64,000 nucleotides of DNA from Polynucleobacter nymphae (GCF_018882155.1 NZ_JACVPA010000002.1:186001-250000), one strand, 5' to 3'; shown: positions 1-8,436, counted from the first letter of the stretch. Notes: a model not told the origin generated them from the sequence alone. A program made the numbers and translations.

Positions 1-296
1 TCAACTCTACAAGTGTCCCAGGAATTCGTATTTTTGATATGGCGGATATCTTCCAAGATCCTCACTACAAGGATAGAGACGCGATATCAAAAGTGAGGGA
101 TGATGAGCTAGGAGCGGTTGCTATGGCCTCACCAGTCCCGCGACTTTCAAGAACGCCTGGGGAAATACGGCATACAGGAAAGCGTATTGGTGAAGATACT
201 CTCTCCGTACTTGCTCGAGTTGGTGGTTTTTCAAAAGAGGAATTAAGCCGCCTGCAAGCGAACCGTATTATTTATGCACATGAAAATTTAACGTAG
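1..296 (+). CDS. Class III (CaiB/BaiF) CoA-transferase, C-terminal fragment cut by window edge
   Basis: The reading frame is open from base 3 with no start codon, so the gene begins outside the window; about 97 codons are visible. The visible part matches the C-terminal end of class III CoA-transferases: a V-P-G-I segment, a D-P-H-Y stretch where relatives have D-P-x-V, a region equivalent to S-P-x-R-L-S-x-T-P-G, and the closing I-G-E-D-T block equivalent to L-G-E-H-T. Members move CoA between carboxylic acids. It sits 15 bases before an acyl-CoA carboxylase operon, so it plausibly makes the acyl-CoA substrate for that enzyme (inference). The substrate cannot be read from this fragment. Confidence 0.8.
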   Translation, partial: NSTSVPGIRIFDMADIFQDPHYKDRDAISKVRDDELGAVAMASPVPRLSRTPGEIRHTGKRIGEDTLSVLARVGGFSKEELSRLQANRIIYAHENLT

Positions 297-311
297 AACA
301 GGATTAAAGTA

Positions 312-1847
312 ATGGCATTTGAAAATATCTTACAAGAATATAATGAGAAAAAAATAAAAGCCTTGGCCATGGGGTCTGCTGCAAAGCTTGAGCAAAGAAA
401 AAACGATGGCATCCTAAATGCAAGAGAGAGAATCTCTTATTTGGTAGATCAGGATAGTTTTATAGAGTCCGGACTCTTTGGGACATCATCTGCTGTTGAG
501 TCCGATAGAGAAAAGACCCCAGCAGATGGCAAGATCACTGGATACGCAAAAATTGATGGTCGAGATGTTGCAGTAGTCTCAAATGACTTTACAGTAAAGG
601 GTGCTTCAAGCAGTGCTACAAACGGCAAAAAGATTGGGCAAATGAAGCGAGTGGCAACCCAAAGAGGTTTGCCAATTGTTTTTCTCGGCGAATCCTCGGG
701 TGCAAGGATGCCAGATACGATGGGTTCAAAAGGTATGGGCTCTATGTTGGGTAATGACCCTACACAATACCGAAGAATGCGCGAAACACCTTGGGCAAGT
801 GCTGTGTTGGGATATTGCTACGGATCTTCTACTTGGTATACGGGGTATTCCGACTTTAGTGTGATGCGCAAAGGCGCCATTATGGCCGTATCTAGTCCTC
901 AGCTGGTCTCTTTGGCAATTAAAGAGCAAGTCGATCCAGAGGAGATTGGTGGATGGAAGCTGCATAGCGAAACGACTGGACTCATTGATAGAGTTGTAGA
1001 AACAGATGAGGAGGCTTTGGATTCAATCAAGGAATTCTTATCTTATATGCCAGCCCATCATAAACAAGCTCCACCTGTTTGTCCTGTGCCAAAAGATTCT
1101 GGTAGTCAAATGACTAATATTTTAGATTTGTTGCCAGAAAAAAGAACTCAGGTATATGACGTTCGCAAAGTAATCCAGGCAATTGTTGATACTGGCAGTT
1201 ATTTTGAATTGAAACCTCGTTTTGGCAAGGTCTTAGTAACAGCGCTAACACGCTTAAATGGGCATTCAGTTGGGATTATTGCTAATAATCCTTTGGTGAA
1301 GGGTGGTGCGATGGATACCGAAGCTTGCGAGAAGGCAACAAATTTTATCGTGATGTGCGATTCCTTCAATATCCCAATTGTTATGCTGGTTGATACGCCT
1401 GGATTCATTATTGGATTAGATGCGGAGCGTAAACGCGCGCCAGGAAAAATTATTAATTTTATGAGCGCAGTATCACTCACAACAGTCCCAAAAATCACAG
1501 TAGTTTTGCGTAAGAGTTATGGACAGGCTTATCTGAATATGGGTGGCGGGAGAAATTCTGATGAATTTGCAGCCTGGCCAACTGCTGAGATTAGTTTTAT
1601 GGATCCAAATTTTGCGACTAGCATTGTTCATGGCTTAAATCCAGGAGATGATGGCTATGAAGAAGCTGTTGCTGAGATGGCAAAGGGGAGTAATGTTTGG
1701 GATATTGCCTCAATGTATGCAGTTCAATCCGTAGTCTTGCCGAGCGAAACCCGCGATTATCTTATTCGCATGCTTGAAGTGCATCGTATGCGTTTGAGTA
1801 ATGGCGTAGGTGAGCATTTAATGCGCACATGGCCTACAGCATATTAA
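312..1847 (+). CDS. Acyl-CoA carboxylase, carboxyltransferase (beta) subunit
   Basis: A 511-residue protein with the two crotonase-like halves of the propionyl-CoA carboxylase beta / MmdA family, which transfer CO2 from carboxybiotin to an acyl-CoA. Family marks are the N-terminal R-E-R-I-S-Y-L-V-D segment, G-E-S-S-G-A-R-M near residue 125, and the C-terminal V-D-T-P-G-F, V-P-K-I-T-V-V-L-R-K and A-W-P-T-A-E-I motifs. Length is normal for the family. The start has a weak GGATTAAAG upstream. It is followed after 4 bases by biotin carboxylase and then a biotin carrier, so all three catalytic parts of a carboxylase are encoded together. The insertion after V-D-T-P-G-F (residues near 370-385) differs from propionyl-CoA carboxylases I remember, so I do not assign a substrate. 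Confidence 0.85.
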   Translation: MAFENILQEYNEKKIKALAMGSAAKLEQRKNDGILNARERISYLVDQDSFIESGLFGTSSAVESDREKTPADGKITGYAKIDGRDVAVVSNDFTVKGASSSATNGKKIGQMKRVATQRGLPIVFLGESSGARMPDTMGSKGMGSMLGNDPTQYRRMRETPWASAVLGYCYGSSTWYTGYSDFSVMRKGAIMAVSSPQLVSLAIKEQVDPEEIGGWKLHSETTGLIDRVVETDEEALDSIKEFLSYMPAHHKQAPPVCPVPKDSGSQMTNILDLLPEKRTQVYDVRKVIQAIVDTGSYFELKPRFGKVLVTALTRLNGHSVGIIANNPLVKGGAMDTEACEKATNFIVMCDSFNIPIVMLVDTPGFIIGLDAERKRAPGKIINFMSAVSLTTVPKITVVLRKSYGQAYLNMGGGRNSDEFAAWPTAEISFMDPNFATSIVHGLNPGDDGYEEAVAEMAKGSNVWDIASMYAVQSVVLPSETRDYLIRMLEVHRMRLSNGVGEHLMRTWPTAY

Positions 1848-1851
1848 ATTT

Positions 1852-3207
1852 ATGATATTAAATAAGGTCTTAGTTGCTAATAGAGGTGCTGTTGCCGCTA
1901 GGGTATTACGTGCATTAAATGAAATGTCGATTCCCTCAGTTGCCGTCTATTCTGAAGCTGATGCTGGAGCACCCTATTTAGCTTATGCTTCAGAAAGTTA
2001 TTATATTGGAGCCTCATCAGCAAAAGAGAGTTATCTTAATCAGGACCGGATATTAAAAGTTTTACAAGAATCAAATGCTGATGCGATTCATCCTGGTTAT
2101 GGATTCTTATCTGAGAATTTTGGGTTTGCCTCAGGTGTAGTTGCCCTAGATAAAGTATTTATAGGGCCTAGTCCAAAATGGATTGAGGCGATGGGGCATA
2201 AGACAAAAGCAAGAGAGTTAGCTCGACAATATGGATTACCAGTAGGGCAAGGCTCAGAGGTTCTACCCCCTGACCAGGCGAAAGTTGCAGCAGCAGCGCG
2301 CAAGATTGGATATCCTGTTTTAGTTAAGCCAGCTGCTGGCGGCGGTGGCATTGGTATGCTTCCAGCTTATGATGAAGCTCAATTATTTGAGGCAGTAGAG
2401 CGAGCAAGATCTATGGCTGAAAGAGGCTTTTCCAACCCCGAAGTGTATTTAGAAAAGCTCCTGCTGCGCCCAAGGCATATAGAAATACAAATATTGGGTG
2501 ATCAATACGGTTCGGTACGTCACTTATATGAACGCGATTGTTCTATTCAGAGAAGGCATCAAAAGGTAATAGAAGAGGCTGGTGCTCCAGGGATAAATAG
2601 GGAAGTAATTGATTCGGTTGCTGATAATGTGACTCAAGTGATGAGCGAGATGCAGTATGACAACATTGGTACCGTGGAAATGCTAATGGGCGAAGATAAA
2701 TCTTTTGCCTTTCTGGAAATGAATACCCGCCTCCAGGTGGAGCATGGCGTAACAGAGGAGGTTACGGGTGTGGATTTAGTGCAATCACAAATCCTATTGG
2801 CTGCAGGCGCAAGATTGGACGAAGTTTTGCCAAAAGATATTTCTATTGAAGGTCATGCAATACAGGCAAGAGTCTATGCGGAAGACCCCAAACGTTTTTT
2901 TCCATCGCCTGGTAAATTGACTATTTTTCGTCCCCCGACTAGCAAAAATATCCGCGTAGAGACTGGATATGCGCAAGGCCGAGATGTAACGCCTTTTTAT
3001 GATCCGATGATTGCCAAGGTCATAGCGCATGAAAATACAAGAGAGCAAGCAATATTGAGTCTAAAAGAAGCTTTAAAGGAATTTGAAATCGAGGGTGTTA
3101 AAAATAACATTCCTGCTTTATTGCAGGTCTTAGATTCTGGTGAATTTAAGTGTGGAAAGATTCACACGAACTCGCTATCTGAAATTATGGCTAAAAATAA
3201 TAATTAA
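1852..3207 (+). CDS. Biotin carboxylase subunit of the acyl-CoA carboxylase
   Basis: A 451-residue ATP-grasp enzyme that carboxylates biotin on its carrier using ATP and bicarbonate. Visible marks are the N-terminal V-L-V-A-N-R-G-A region, H-P-G-Y-G-F-L-S-E-N near residue 83, the glycine-rich ATP loop K-P-A-A-G-G-G-G-I-G, E-R-D-C-S-I-Q-R-R, and the catalytic M-N-T-R-L-Q-V-E-H segment. The length equals that of a stand-alone AccC, so there is no fused carrier domain. It begins 4 bases after the carboxyltransferase gene and is followed 6 bases later by the carrier. It appears dedicated to this operon rather than being the housekeeping accC, since no fatty-acid accB lies beside it. Confidence 0.9.
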   Translation: MILNKVLVANRGAVAARVLRALNEMSIPSVAVYSEADAGAPYLAYASESYYIGASSAKESYLNQDRILKVLQESNADAIHPGYGFLSENFGFASGVVALDKVFIGPSPKWIEAMGHKTKARELARQYGLPVGQGSEVLPPDQAKVAAAARKIGYPVLVKPAAGGGGIGMLPAYDEAQLFEAVERARSMAERGFSNPEVYLEKLLLRPRHIEIQILGDQYGSVRHLYERDCSIQRRHQKVIEEAGAPGINREVIDSVADNVTQVMSEMQYDNIGTVEMLMGEDKSFAFLEMNTRLQVEHGVTEEVTGVDLVQSQILLAAGARLDEVLPKDISIEGHAIQARVYAEDPKRFFPSPGKLTIFRPPTSKNIRVETGYAQGRDVTPFYDPMIAKVIAHENTREQAILSLKEALKEFEIEGVKNNIPALLQVLDSGEFKCGKIHTNSLSEIMAKNNN

Positions 3208-3213
3208 GAGGAT

Positions 3214-3441
3214 ATGATGAAAAAAAATGAATTATGCTCTGAGGTAACTGGTTCAGTATGGAAAATAAAAAAACAAGTCGGAGAAGAAATTTTAGAGGGT
3301 GACATTGTTATGATTCTTGAGTCTATGAAAATGGAGATTCCAGTGATTGCTGAAGAGCCAGGGACATTAATTGAATTAAAGGTTTCCGAGGAAGATACGG
3401 TTGCAGAAGGACAAATTGTGGCGATAGTAGAAAGTAAATAA
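3214..3441 (+). CDS. Small biotin carrier protein (biotinyl/lipoyl domain)
   Basis: A 75-residue protein made of little more than one biotinyl domain. The motif E-S-M-K-M-E is present; Lys39 would carry the biotin. There is no N-terminal extension or Ala/Pro linker, unlike housekeeping AccB (about 150 residues). AAGAGG at 3206-3211 lies only 2 bases before the first ATG but 5 bases before the second ATG at 3217, so the second Met is the more likely start. It completes the three-part carboxylase with the two preceding genes. A biotin protein ligase must be supplied from elsewhere. Confidence 0.88.
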   Translation: MMKKNELCSEVTGSVWKIKKQVGEEILEGDIVMILESMKMEIPVIAEEPGTLIELKVSEEDTVAEGQIVAIVESK

Positions 3442-3463
3442 AATCCTAAAAAGGGGGGCGTAA

Positions 3464-4444
3464 ATGAGGCTAATAAAATCTTTTGTAGTAATCAGCTACA
3501 TTCTTTTGTTTGGTGGTAATGTTGCCGCGCAGTCGATTGCAAATTATCCTGATAGAACGGTCACTATCATAGTTGGATTTCCCCCGGGTACTGCTACCGA
3601 TACTGTTGCACGTGTTTTGGCAGAAAGATTTACCAATAAATTTGGTAAGACTTTTATTGTTGACAACAAAGCGGGCCAAGGTGGGAGTATGGGTTCTGCA
3701 TTTGTTGCCAAAGCAGCGCCAGATGGGTACACCTTGGTATTGAGTGCAACTGCTCCGTTAGCGATTAACCCTAATTTATATACCAATATTACCTATGATC
3801 CACGTAAGAACTTTGCTCCTATTGGATTGGTGTCATGGTTACCATATGTATTTGTCACTAACCCTAAAACTGGCATTAATACAATTCAGCAATTAACTGA
3901 AAAGGCCAAGGCAAATCCGGGTCAGCTAACCTATGCATCAATTGGTAATGGAAGTACTAGTCACTTATTGATGAGTATGTTGACGCGCCAAGCTGGAATT
4001 AATGTGACACATATTCCCTACAAAGGAAGTGCGCAGTCTCAAACGGATGTAATGTCTGGACAGGTCGATATGACCTTTGACACGATGTTAACTCTGATGC
4101 CACATATTAAGGCTGGGAAATTAAAGGCTGTAGCAACGGGTGGTCTGACTCGTTCACAGTTTGCGCAAGATGTGCCAACTTTAGATGAGCAGGGCCTTAC
4201 AGGTTTTAATGCTGGTGCTTGGCTAGGCCTTTTGGCGCCTGCCGGAACCCCTAAGCCCATCATTGATAAGCTACATAAGGAATTAAATGCCATCTTGGAT
4301 GACCCAGATGTAATTAAGCGATTGAATGAACTCGGATCTGAGTCTCTTAAGAGCAATAGTCCAGCAGAATTTTCAGCATTCATTCAGACGGAGTACACGA
4401 AGTGGGGGCAAAGAGTTCGAGACTCAGGCGCCAAAATAGAATAA
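3464..4444 (+). CDS. Bug/TctC-type periplasmic solute-binding protein
   Basis: A 326-residue secreted protein of the tripartite tricarboxylate receptor family, a periplasmic binder of small carboxylates that is abundant in Burkholderiales. Residues 1-22 form a signal peptide (Arg/Lys start, hydrophobic core, cleavage near V-A-A-Q). The mature part has the family marks Y-P-D-R-T-V-T-I-I-V-G-F-P-P-G, a conserved N-K-A-G-Q-G-G block, and A-A-P-D-G-Y-T-L. A strong purine-rich site (AAGGGGGG) precedes the ATG. No TctA/TctB membrane genes are in the window, as is common for orphan Bug genes. Its place behind the CoA-transferase and carboxylase genes suggests it binds the acid those enzymes use (inference). 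Confidence 0.88.
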   Translation: MRLIKSFVVISYILLFGGNVAAQSIANYPDRTVTIIVGFPPGTATDTVARVLAERFTNKFGKTFIVDNKAGQGGSMGSAFVAKAAPDGYTLVLSATAPLAINPNLYTNITYDPRKNFAPIGLVSWLPYVFVTNPKTGINTIQQLTEKAKANPGQLTYASIGNGSTSHLLMSMLTRQAGINVTHIPYKGSAQSQTDVMSGQVDMTFDTMLTLMPHIKAGKLKAVATGGLTRSQFAQDVPTLDEQGLTGFNAGAWLGLLAPAGTPKPIIDKLHKELNAILDDPDVIKRLNELGSESLKSNSPAEFSAFIQTEYTKWGQRVRDSGAKIE

Positions 4445-4462
4445 ATATCTGAAAGAATCTTA

Positions 4463-5194
4463 ATGATAAAGATTGCAAACCAAGAGGAGGCTCTTTCATA
4501 TCATGAGCAACCCAACGGTCTTAAATATTATCGGCAGGATTATTTTGAGAGGGAGATTGACGATAGTCGATCTCCTCAGTCATATTTAATCAAGCAACTG
4601 CCTAACATTACTAACCCTCTCCATTTTCATGTGCAGAATCAATTCCAGGTATTTATAGAGGGCTCTGGATATTTTGGTCGACATACTATAGGACCATACA
4701 TTGTTCATTATGCTGGTGCCTATACTGGATATGGTCCGATAGTTGCTGGCCCATTGGGTCTCGATTATTTAACGTTGAGATCCATGCATGATCCAGGGGC
4801 AAAATTCTTACCAGAAAAAAAGAGTCAATTTATTAAAGGGCCAAAACATCATCTTACTAGTAGGCAATTTTTACCATCGACACCCCAATCGATATGGGGT
4901 CTGAAGTCCCCCGAATTTTCTTGGGATCATTTTGAGGCTGATGTTGGTCTTGGCATTGGTTTACTAAAGATGCCTAGCTTTACATCTTATTTGGTAAAGC
5001 CTGCGGATAATGTAGATGGAATATTTCTAGTTGTAATTGGTGGAGCAGTTTATATTGATGGTGTTGTTATTGGTACCAAGCAAAATATTTTTGCCTCATC
5101 CAAAGAAAAACCATTTGAAATTAAAGTATTAGATGGCTACGCTGAATTACTAGTTCTGCAAATGCCTTTAAAAGAAAAAACCTATCAGCGCTAA
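4463..5194 (+). CDS. Unrecognised cupin-like protein
   Basis: A 243-residue soluble protein that I do not recognise. It has no signal peptide or membrane segment. An H-F-H pair (His54, His56) followed by V-Q-N-Q-F-Q-V-F-I-E-G-S-G resembles the first metal-binding motif of a cupin barrel, although the usual Glu is Gln. A second beta-rich, glycine-punctuated region (residues 170-235) could be a second cupin-like half. It begins 18 bases after the Bug gene and ends in a terminator, so it is the last gene of the carboxylate operon. A role as a small-acid binder, decarboxylase, isomerase or dioxygenase is possible, but nothing in the sequence decides this. Confidence 0.7.
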   Translation: MIKIANQEEALSYHEQPNGLKYYRQDYFEREIDDSRSPQSYLIKQLPNITNPLHFHVQNQFQVFIEGSGYFGRHTIGPYIVHYAGAYTGYGPIVAGPLGLDYLTLRSMHDPGAKFLPEKKSQFIKGPKHHLTSRQFLPSTPQSIWGLKSPEFSWDHFEADVGLGIGLLKMPSFTSYLVKPADNVDGIFLVVIGGAVYIDGVVIGTKQNIFASSKEKPFEIKVLDGYAELLVLQMPLKEKTYQR

Positions 5195-5210
5195 TAGGCT
5201 GATTTTTTTA
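5184..5210 (+). terminator. Rho-independent terminator of the carboxylate operon
   Basis: ATCAGC (5184-5189) and GCTGAT (5198-5203) form a perfect six-base stem around an eight-base loop, followed by a run of seven T. An upstream A run (5176-5180) can pair with the T run. The stop codon of the preceding gene lies in the loop. It separates the operon from the convergent tRNA-Lys gene. Confidence 0.75.
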
Positions 5211-5221
5211 TTCTTTATCAA

Positions 5222-5297
5222 TGGTGGGTCGGGCGAGATTCGAACTCGCGACCAACGGATTAAAAGTCCGCTGCTCTACCGACTGAGCTACCGACCC
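5222..5297 (-). tRNA. tRNA-Lys (anticodon UUU)
   Basis: A 76-base cloverleaf on the minus strand. The acceptor arms GGGTCGG and CCGACCC pair perfectly; the D-loop (TAGCTCAGTCGGTAGAGC), an anticodon loop CTTTTAA with anticodon TTT, and a GTTCGAATC T-loop follow; CCA is encoded. Its 3' end faces the A+T-rich block at 1-5194, the usual geometry of a tRNA used as an integration site. Confidence 0.97.
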
Positions 5298-5382
5298 GGT
5301 AAAACGGAAATTATAGCAAGAAGTTGCTAGCTGCCCCTTGGTCTGAGGGGGCTGCCCGTAAGTCCTTGTACTTACAAGTACG

Positions 5383-6729
5383 TTATGAGTTAACTCGTCT
5401 TGCCACTGGTGGGTTTTTGGAAAAATACTCCTTAATTCCTCTCAAAATAGCCTCAGCAATCTGGTCCTGATAGCCATCATCATTCAATCTGGCTTCTTCT
5501 TGAGGGTTGCTGATAAAAGCAGTTTCTACGAGGATAGAAGGGATGTCTGGAGCCTTTAAAACAGCAAAGCTGGCTTGCTCTACCTTTCCCTTATGCAAAG
5601 GTGCAAAGCCACCAATTTGCTTGAGAATGGATTGGCCCACCTGCATGGAGTCTTTAATTTGAGCAGTCGTTGACATATCTAGGAGTAAGTTAGCCACTTG
5701 TCGATCTTGCGTCTTGATATTGATGCCGCCAATGAGGTCTGAAGCATTTTCTTTATTAGCCATCCAGCGTGCCATTGAGCTACTTGCACCCATTTGGGAG
5801 AGGGCAAATACTGAGGCGCCTTTAGCTCTTGGCTCAATAAACGCATCGGCATGAATCGATACAAATAAATCTGCCTCAACGCGCCTGGCTTTTTGAACCC
5901 TGACATGGAGCGGCACAAAGTAATCGCCATCTCTGGTGAGGTAAGGGCGCATATAGGCTTCACCCTCAATTTTGTCCTTGAGTCGTTTGGCAATCGAGAG
6001 CACCACGTTCTTTTCTCTCGATCCTGCTGCACCAATAGCGCCAGGATCTTCGCCACCATGACCAGGATCAATCGCAATGGTGATGAGGCGGTTGTATTTG
6101 GCTGGTGCAGGAAGTGGTTTATTTTCTGGAATGGCTTGGACCACTGGATTCGCTGGTACTTTTGCCGCTTCTTTTTCTTTCTTAGTCGCAAACTGTGCAA
6201 TCAAATCAATTTCTTCATTTGATTTGGCAAGAGCACTTTCTTTCCGGGCGCTACTTTTGACTAACTCCATGAGTGGGTCAGGTGGCGTAGTGGGGTATAG
6301 ATCAAATACCATGCGGTATTTGTATTCACCAACGGGATCAAGCGTGAAGAGTTGTGGCTTGATCGGTTCTTTTAAGTCAAACACCAAACGCACAATCCCT
6401 GGCTGAAATTGTCCCACCCGAATTTGCGATATATAAGGATCATTTGGCTTTACTTTGGCGACCAAGTCTTTCAAGGTCGGATTGAGTTCTAGGCCCTGCA
6501 CATCCACTACTAAGCGATCTGGGTTGGTGAGGATCTGTTGGGTAATAGGTAGTGGCGTATCAGACTCTAAAGTAATGCGGGTGTAATCCTCTGATGGCCA
6601 AATACGCACACCCATTATCTTAGCGCCCCAAGCAATATCGATCTCAGTGAGTAGTAGCGCAAAACTCAAGAACTTCGCTGAAGTCTTGAGGTGCTGTCTT
6701 CTAGAGAAATTCACTTTTTTACTGCTCAT
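5383..6729 (-). CDS. amiC: N-acetylmuramoyl-L-alanine amidase (AmiC type)
   Basis: A 448-residue periplasmic hydrolase that cuts the amide bond between MurNAc and L-Ala of peptidoglycan, mainly at division. The N-terminus carries a twin-arginine export signal (S-R-R-Q-H-L-K, Arg10-Arg11, then a hydrophobic stretch), as in AmiC. An AMIN domain covers roughly residues 38-150, a Lys/Ala/Pro-rich linker about 165-215, and the Amidase_3 domain about 217-440. Zinc-site motifs D-P-G-H-G-G-E, S-R-E-K-N, S-I-H-A-D and V-E-T-A-F are all present. It overlaps the upstream tsaE gene by 4 bases, the common tsaE-amiC pair, so the two are probably translationally coupled. Confidence 0.95.
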   Translation of the reverse strand: MSSKKVNFSRRQHLKTSAKFLSFALLLTEIDIAWGAKIMGVRIWPSEDYTRITLESDTPLPITQQILTNPDRLVVDVQGLELNPTLKDLVAKVKPNDPYISQIRVGQFQPGIVRLVFDLKEPIKPQLFTLDPVGEYKYRMVFDLYPTTPPDPLMELVKSSARKESALAKSNEEIDLIAQFATKKEKEAAKVPANPVVQAIPENKPLPAPAKYNRLITIAIDPGHGGEDPGAIGAAGSREKNVVLSIAKRLKDKIEGEAYMRPYLTRDGDYFVPLHVRVQKARRVEADLFVSIHADAFIEPRAKGASVFALSQMGASSSMARWMANKENASDLIGGINIKTQDRQVANLLLDMSTTAQIKDSMQVGQSILKQIGGFAPLHKGKVEQASFAVLKAPDIPSILVETAFISNPQEEARLNDDGYQDQIAEAILRGIKEYFSKNPPVARRVNS

Positions 6730-7277
6730 GGATTTACTTGCGTTGCCTGAACATTCTCAAGCACTTTTCTGCCTTGCTCAGAAAATGCATTTAGTTCGAG
6801 TGCACGTTCATTTTCTTCTTTGCCTGCTGTTAGCTGAATCTGAATATCAAAATCGGGTAGAGTACCCTCAGCCTTTTCTGGCCACTCGATTAAGCAAAAG
6901 CCGGGGACATCAAAGTATTCTGCAAATCCTGCCTCTTGCCACTCTAGAGAATCGCGCATTCTGTACAGATCAAAGTGATGGGCAGTAAAGGCTTGTTGAT
7001 TGCTTTGGAGTTCGTAGGGTTCACACAGGGTATAGGTTGGGCTCTTCACTTTTCCTTCATAGCCCAAGCCCTGAATCAAATATCTCGCAAAAGTTGTTTT
7101 GCCAGATCCTAGGTCACCCTCTAAGGAGATATTGAGGTGAGCTTTGGGGGAATGCTTCATCAACTCTTGAATAGAGGCGGCAAGACGCTGGGCTAGGGAT
7201 GCAGTTTCTGCTTCCTGCCTACAATATTGCTTGAGCGATGCTGTTGGAGATGCCAAAGGCGTCTGATTTGCGGTCAT
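6726..7277 (-). CDS. tsaE: tRNA t6A37 biosynthesis ATPase TsaE
   Basis: A 183-residue ATPase that works with TsaB and TsaD to place threonylcarbamoyl on A37 of ANN-decoding tRNAs. The P-loop G-D-L-G-S-G-K-T-T (residues 54-62) is intact, and S-P-T-Y-T-L (switch-like segment) and a C-terminal W-P-E motif follow as in the family. The protein is slightly longer than E. coli TsaE (about 153 residues) because of an N-terminal extension. Its stop overlaps the amiC start. The gene is divergent from queG, so two tRNA-modification genes lie back to back. Confidence 0.93.
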   Translation of the reverse strand: MTANQTPLASPTASLKQYCRQEAETASLAQRLAASIQELMKHSPKAHLNISLEGDLGSGKTTFARYLIQGLGYEGKVKSPTYTLCEPYELQSNQQAFTAHHFDLYRMRDSLEWQEAGFAEYFDVPGFCLIEWPEKAEGTLPDFDIQIQLTAGKEENERALELNAFSEQGRKVLENVQATQVNP

Positions 7278-7320
7278 TGCCCTAGTTTATTCAATTATTG
7301 AGCTACATTCTGTATTGCCT

Positions 7321-8433
7321 ATGTCTTTATCTGCCCCTTCACCTAATAGCGCTAGCTCTCTAGATCAGCCAAAGCTTCGAGCTTGGCTGGGGGAGCAGGC
7401 TGAGAGCTTGGGTTTCGATGGTTTGCGGATTACCGATACCCATCTCGGCCTTGCCAGTGAGCGCTTACAAGAATGGCTTGCAGAAGGACGCCATGGTCAT
7501 ATGGAGTACATGCAGCGCCATGCAGACTTACGCTCCAATCCTCAGCTATTAGTGCCAGGTACCGTGAGAGTCATTTGTGTATCAATGAATTATCTGCCTC
7601 CTGAAAGTAATTTCGATACCGAATGGCAGCGCTTGGAAGACCCCTCACAAGCAGTTATCTCCCTGTATGCCCGTGGGCGCGATTATCACAAAGTACTGCG
7701 TAATCGTTTGCAAGAATTTGCCAAGGCGATTGAAGAAAAAATTGGGGCCTTTGGTTATCGGGTATTTACAGATTCAGCGCCCTTAATGGAAGTAGAGCTT
7801 GCGCGCAAAGCAGGATTAGGTTGGCGCGGTAAACACACGCTCTTACTGAATCGAGAATCTGGCTCCACTTTTTTCTTAGGGGAGATCTTAGTAGATGTGC
7901 CATTGCCGCTGGACGAGGAGCAGGAAGACCATTGTGGTACTTGTCAATCCTGTATTGAGGTATGCCCGACAAAAGCGATCACTGCTCCCTACAAATTAGA
8001 TGCCCGTCGTTGCATCTCCTATCTCACCATTGAAAATCCCGAAGCAATCCCAGTCGAGTTCAGAAGCGCGATGGGTAATCGGGTATATGGTTGCGATGAT
8101 TGCCAATTAATCTGTCCTTGGAATAAGTTTGCCAAGCGTACGCAATTACCAGACTTTGCACAGCGTCATGGTTTAGGCCAGGCTAGTCTGCTACATCTTT
8201 GGTCGTGGACTGAATCAGAGTTTGAGCAACGCCATGAAGGTAGTGCAATACGTCGCATTGGTTATAGCCGCTGGCGCCGTAATCTGGCAGTAGCGATGGG
8301 CAATGCCTTAGCGAGTACTACTGTTTCAAAAACTGATAAGGCGCAGATACATCAAGTCTTAAGCAAAAGTTTGCCCGCCGCTGACTCTTTAGTAGCTGAA
8401 CATATTGAATGGGCTCTAAGGGTTTACAATTGA
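7321..8433 (+). CDS. queG: Epoxyqueuosine reductase QueG
   Basis: A 370-residue cobalamin-dependent iron-sulfur enzyme for the last step of queuosine formation in tRNA. Two [4Fe-4S] sets are visible: Cys205/208/211/215 (C-x2-C-x2-C-x3-C-P) and Cys258/261/265 with the partner Cys, as in ferredoxins. The segment D-S-A-P-L-M-E-V-E-L-A, with the catalytic Asp, and G-W-R-G-K-H-T-L-L are conserved. I chose ATG 7321; a TTG two codons upstream (7315) is in frame but less likely. The enzyme needs B12, which may link it to the riboswitch-controlled TonB receptor later in the window. Confidence 0.95.
   Translation: MSLSAPSPNSASSLDQPKLRAWLGEQAESLGFDGLRITDTHLGLASERLQEWLAEGRHGHMEYMQRHADLRSNPQLLVPGTVRVICVSMNYLPPESNFDTEWQRLEDPSQAVISLYARGRDYHKVLRNRLQEFAKAIEEKIGAFGYRVFTDSAPLMEVELARKAGLGWRGKHTLLLNRESGSTFFLGEILVDVPLPLDEEQEDHCGTCQSCIEVCPTKAITAPYKLDARRCISYLTIENPEAIPVEFRSAMGNRVYGCDDCQLICPWNKFAKRTQLPDFAQRHGLGQASLLHLWSWTESEFEQRHEGSAIRRIGYSRWRRNLAVAMGNALASTTVSKTDKAQIHQVLSKSLPAADSLVAEHIEWALRVYN
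8425..8430 (+). promoter_or_regulatory. -10-like hexamer placing the start of transcription on the azlC ATG
   Basis: TACAAT at 8425-8430. Seven bases further is 8437, the A of the azlC start codon. No Shine-Dalgarno sequence lies before the gene and no good -35 element is seen. Possible leaderless promoter; weak evidence alone. Confidence 0.25.
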
Positions 8434-8436
8434 TGC

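Noticed and set aside
5679..6200. 173-codon minus-strand frame inside amiC
   Set aside because: It lies in another frame of amiC, whose domains are complete; it is a shadow.
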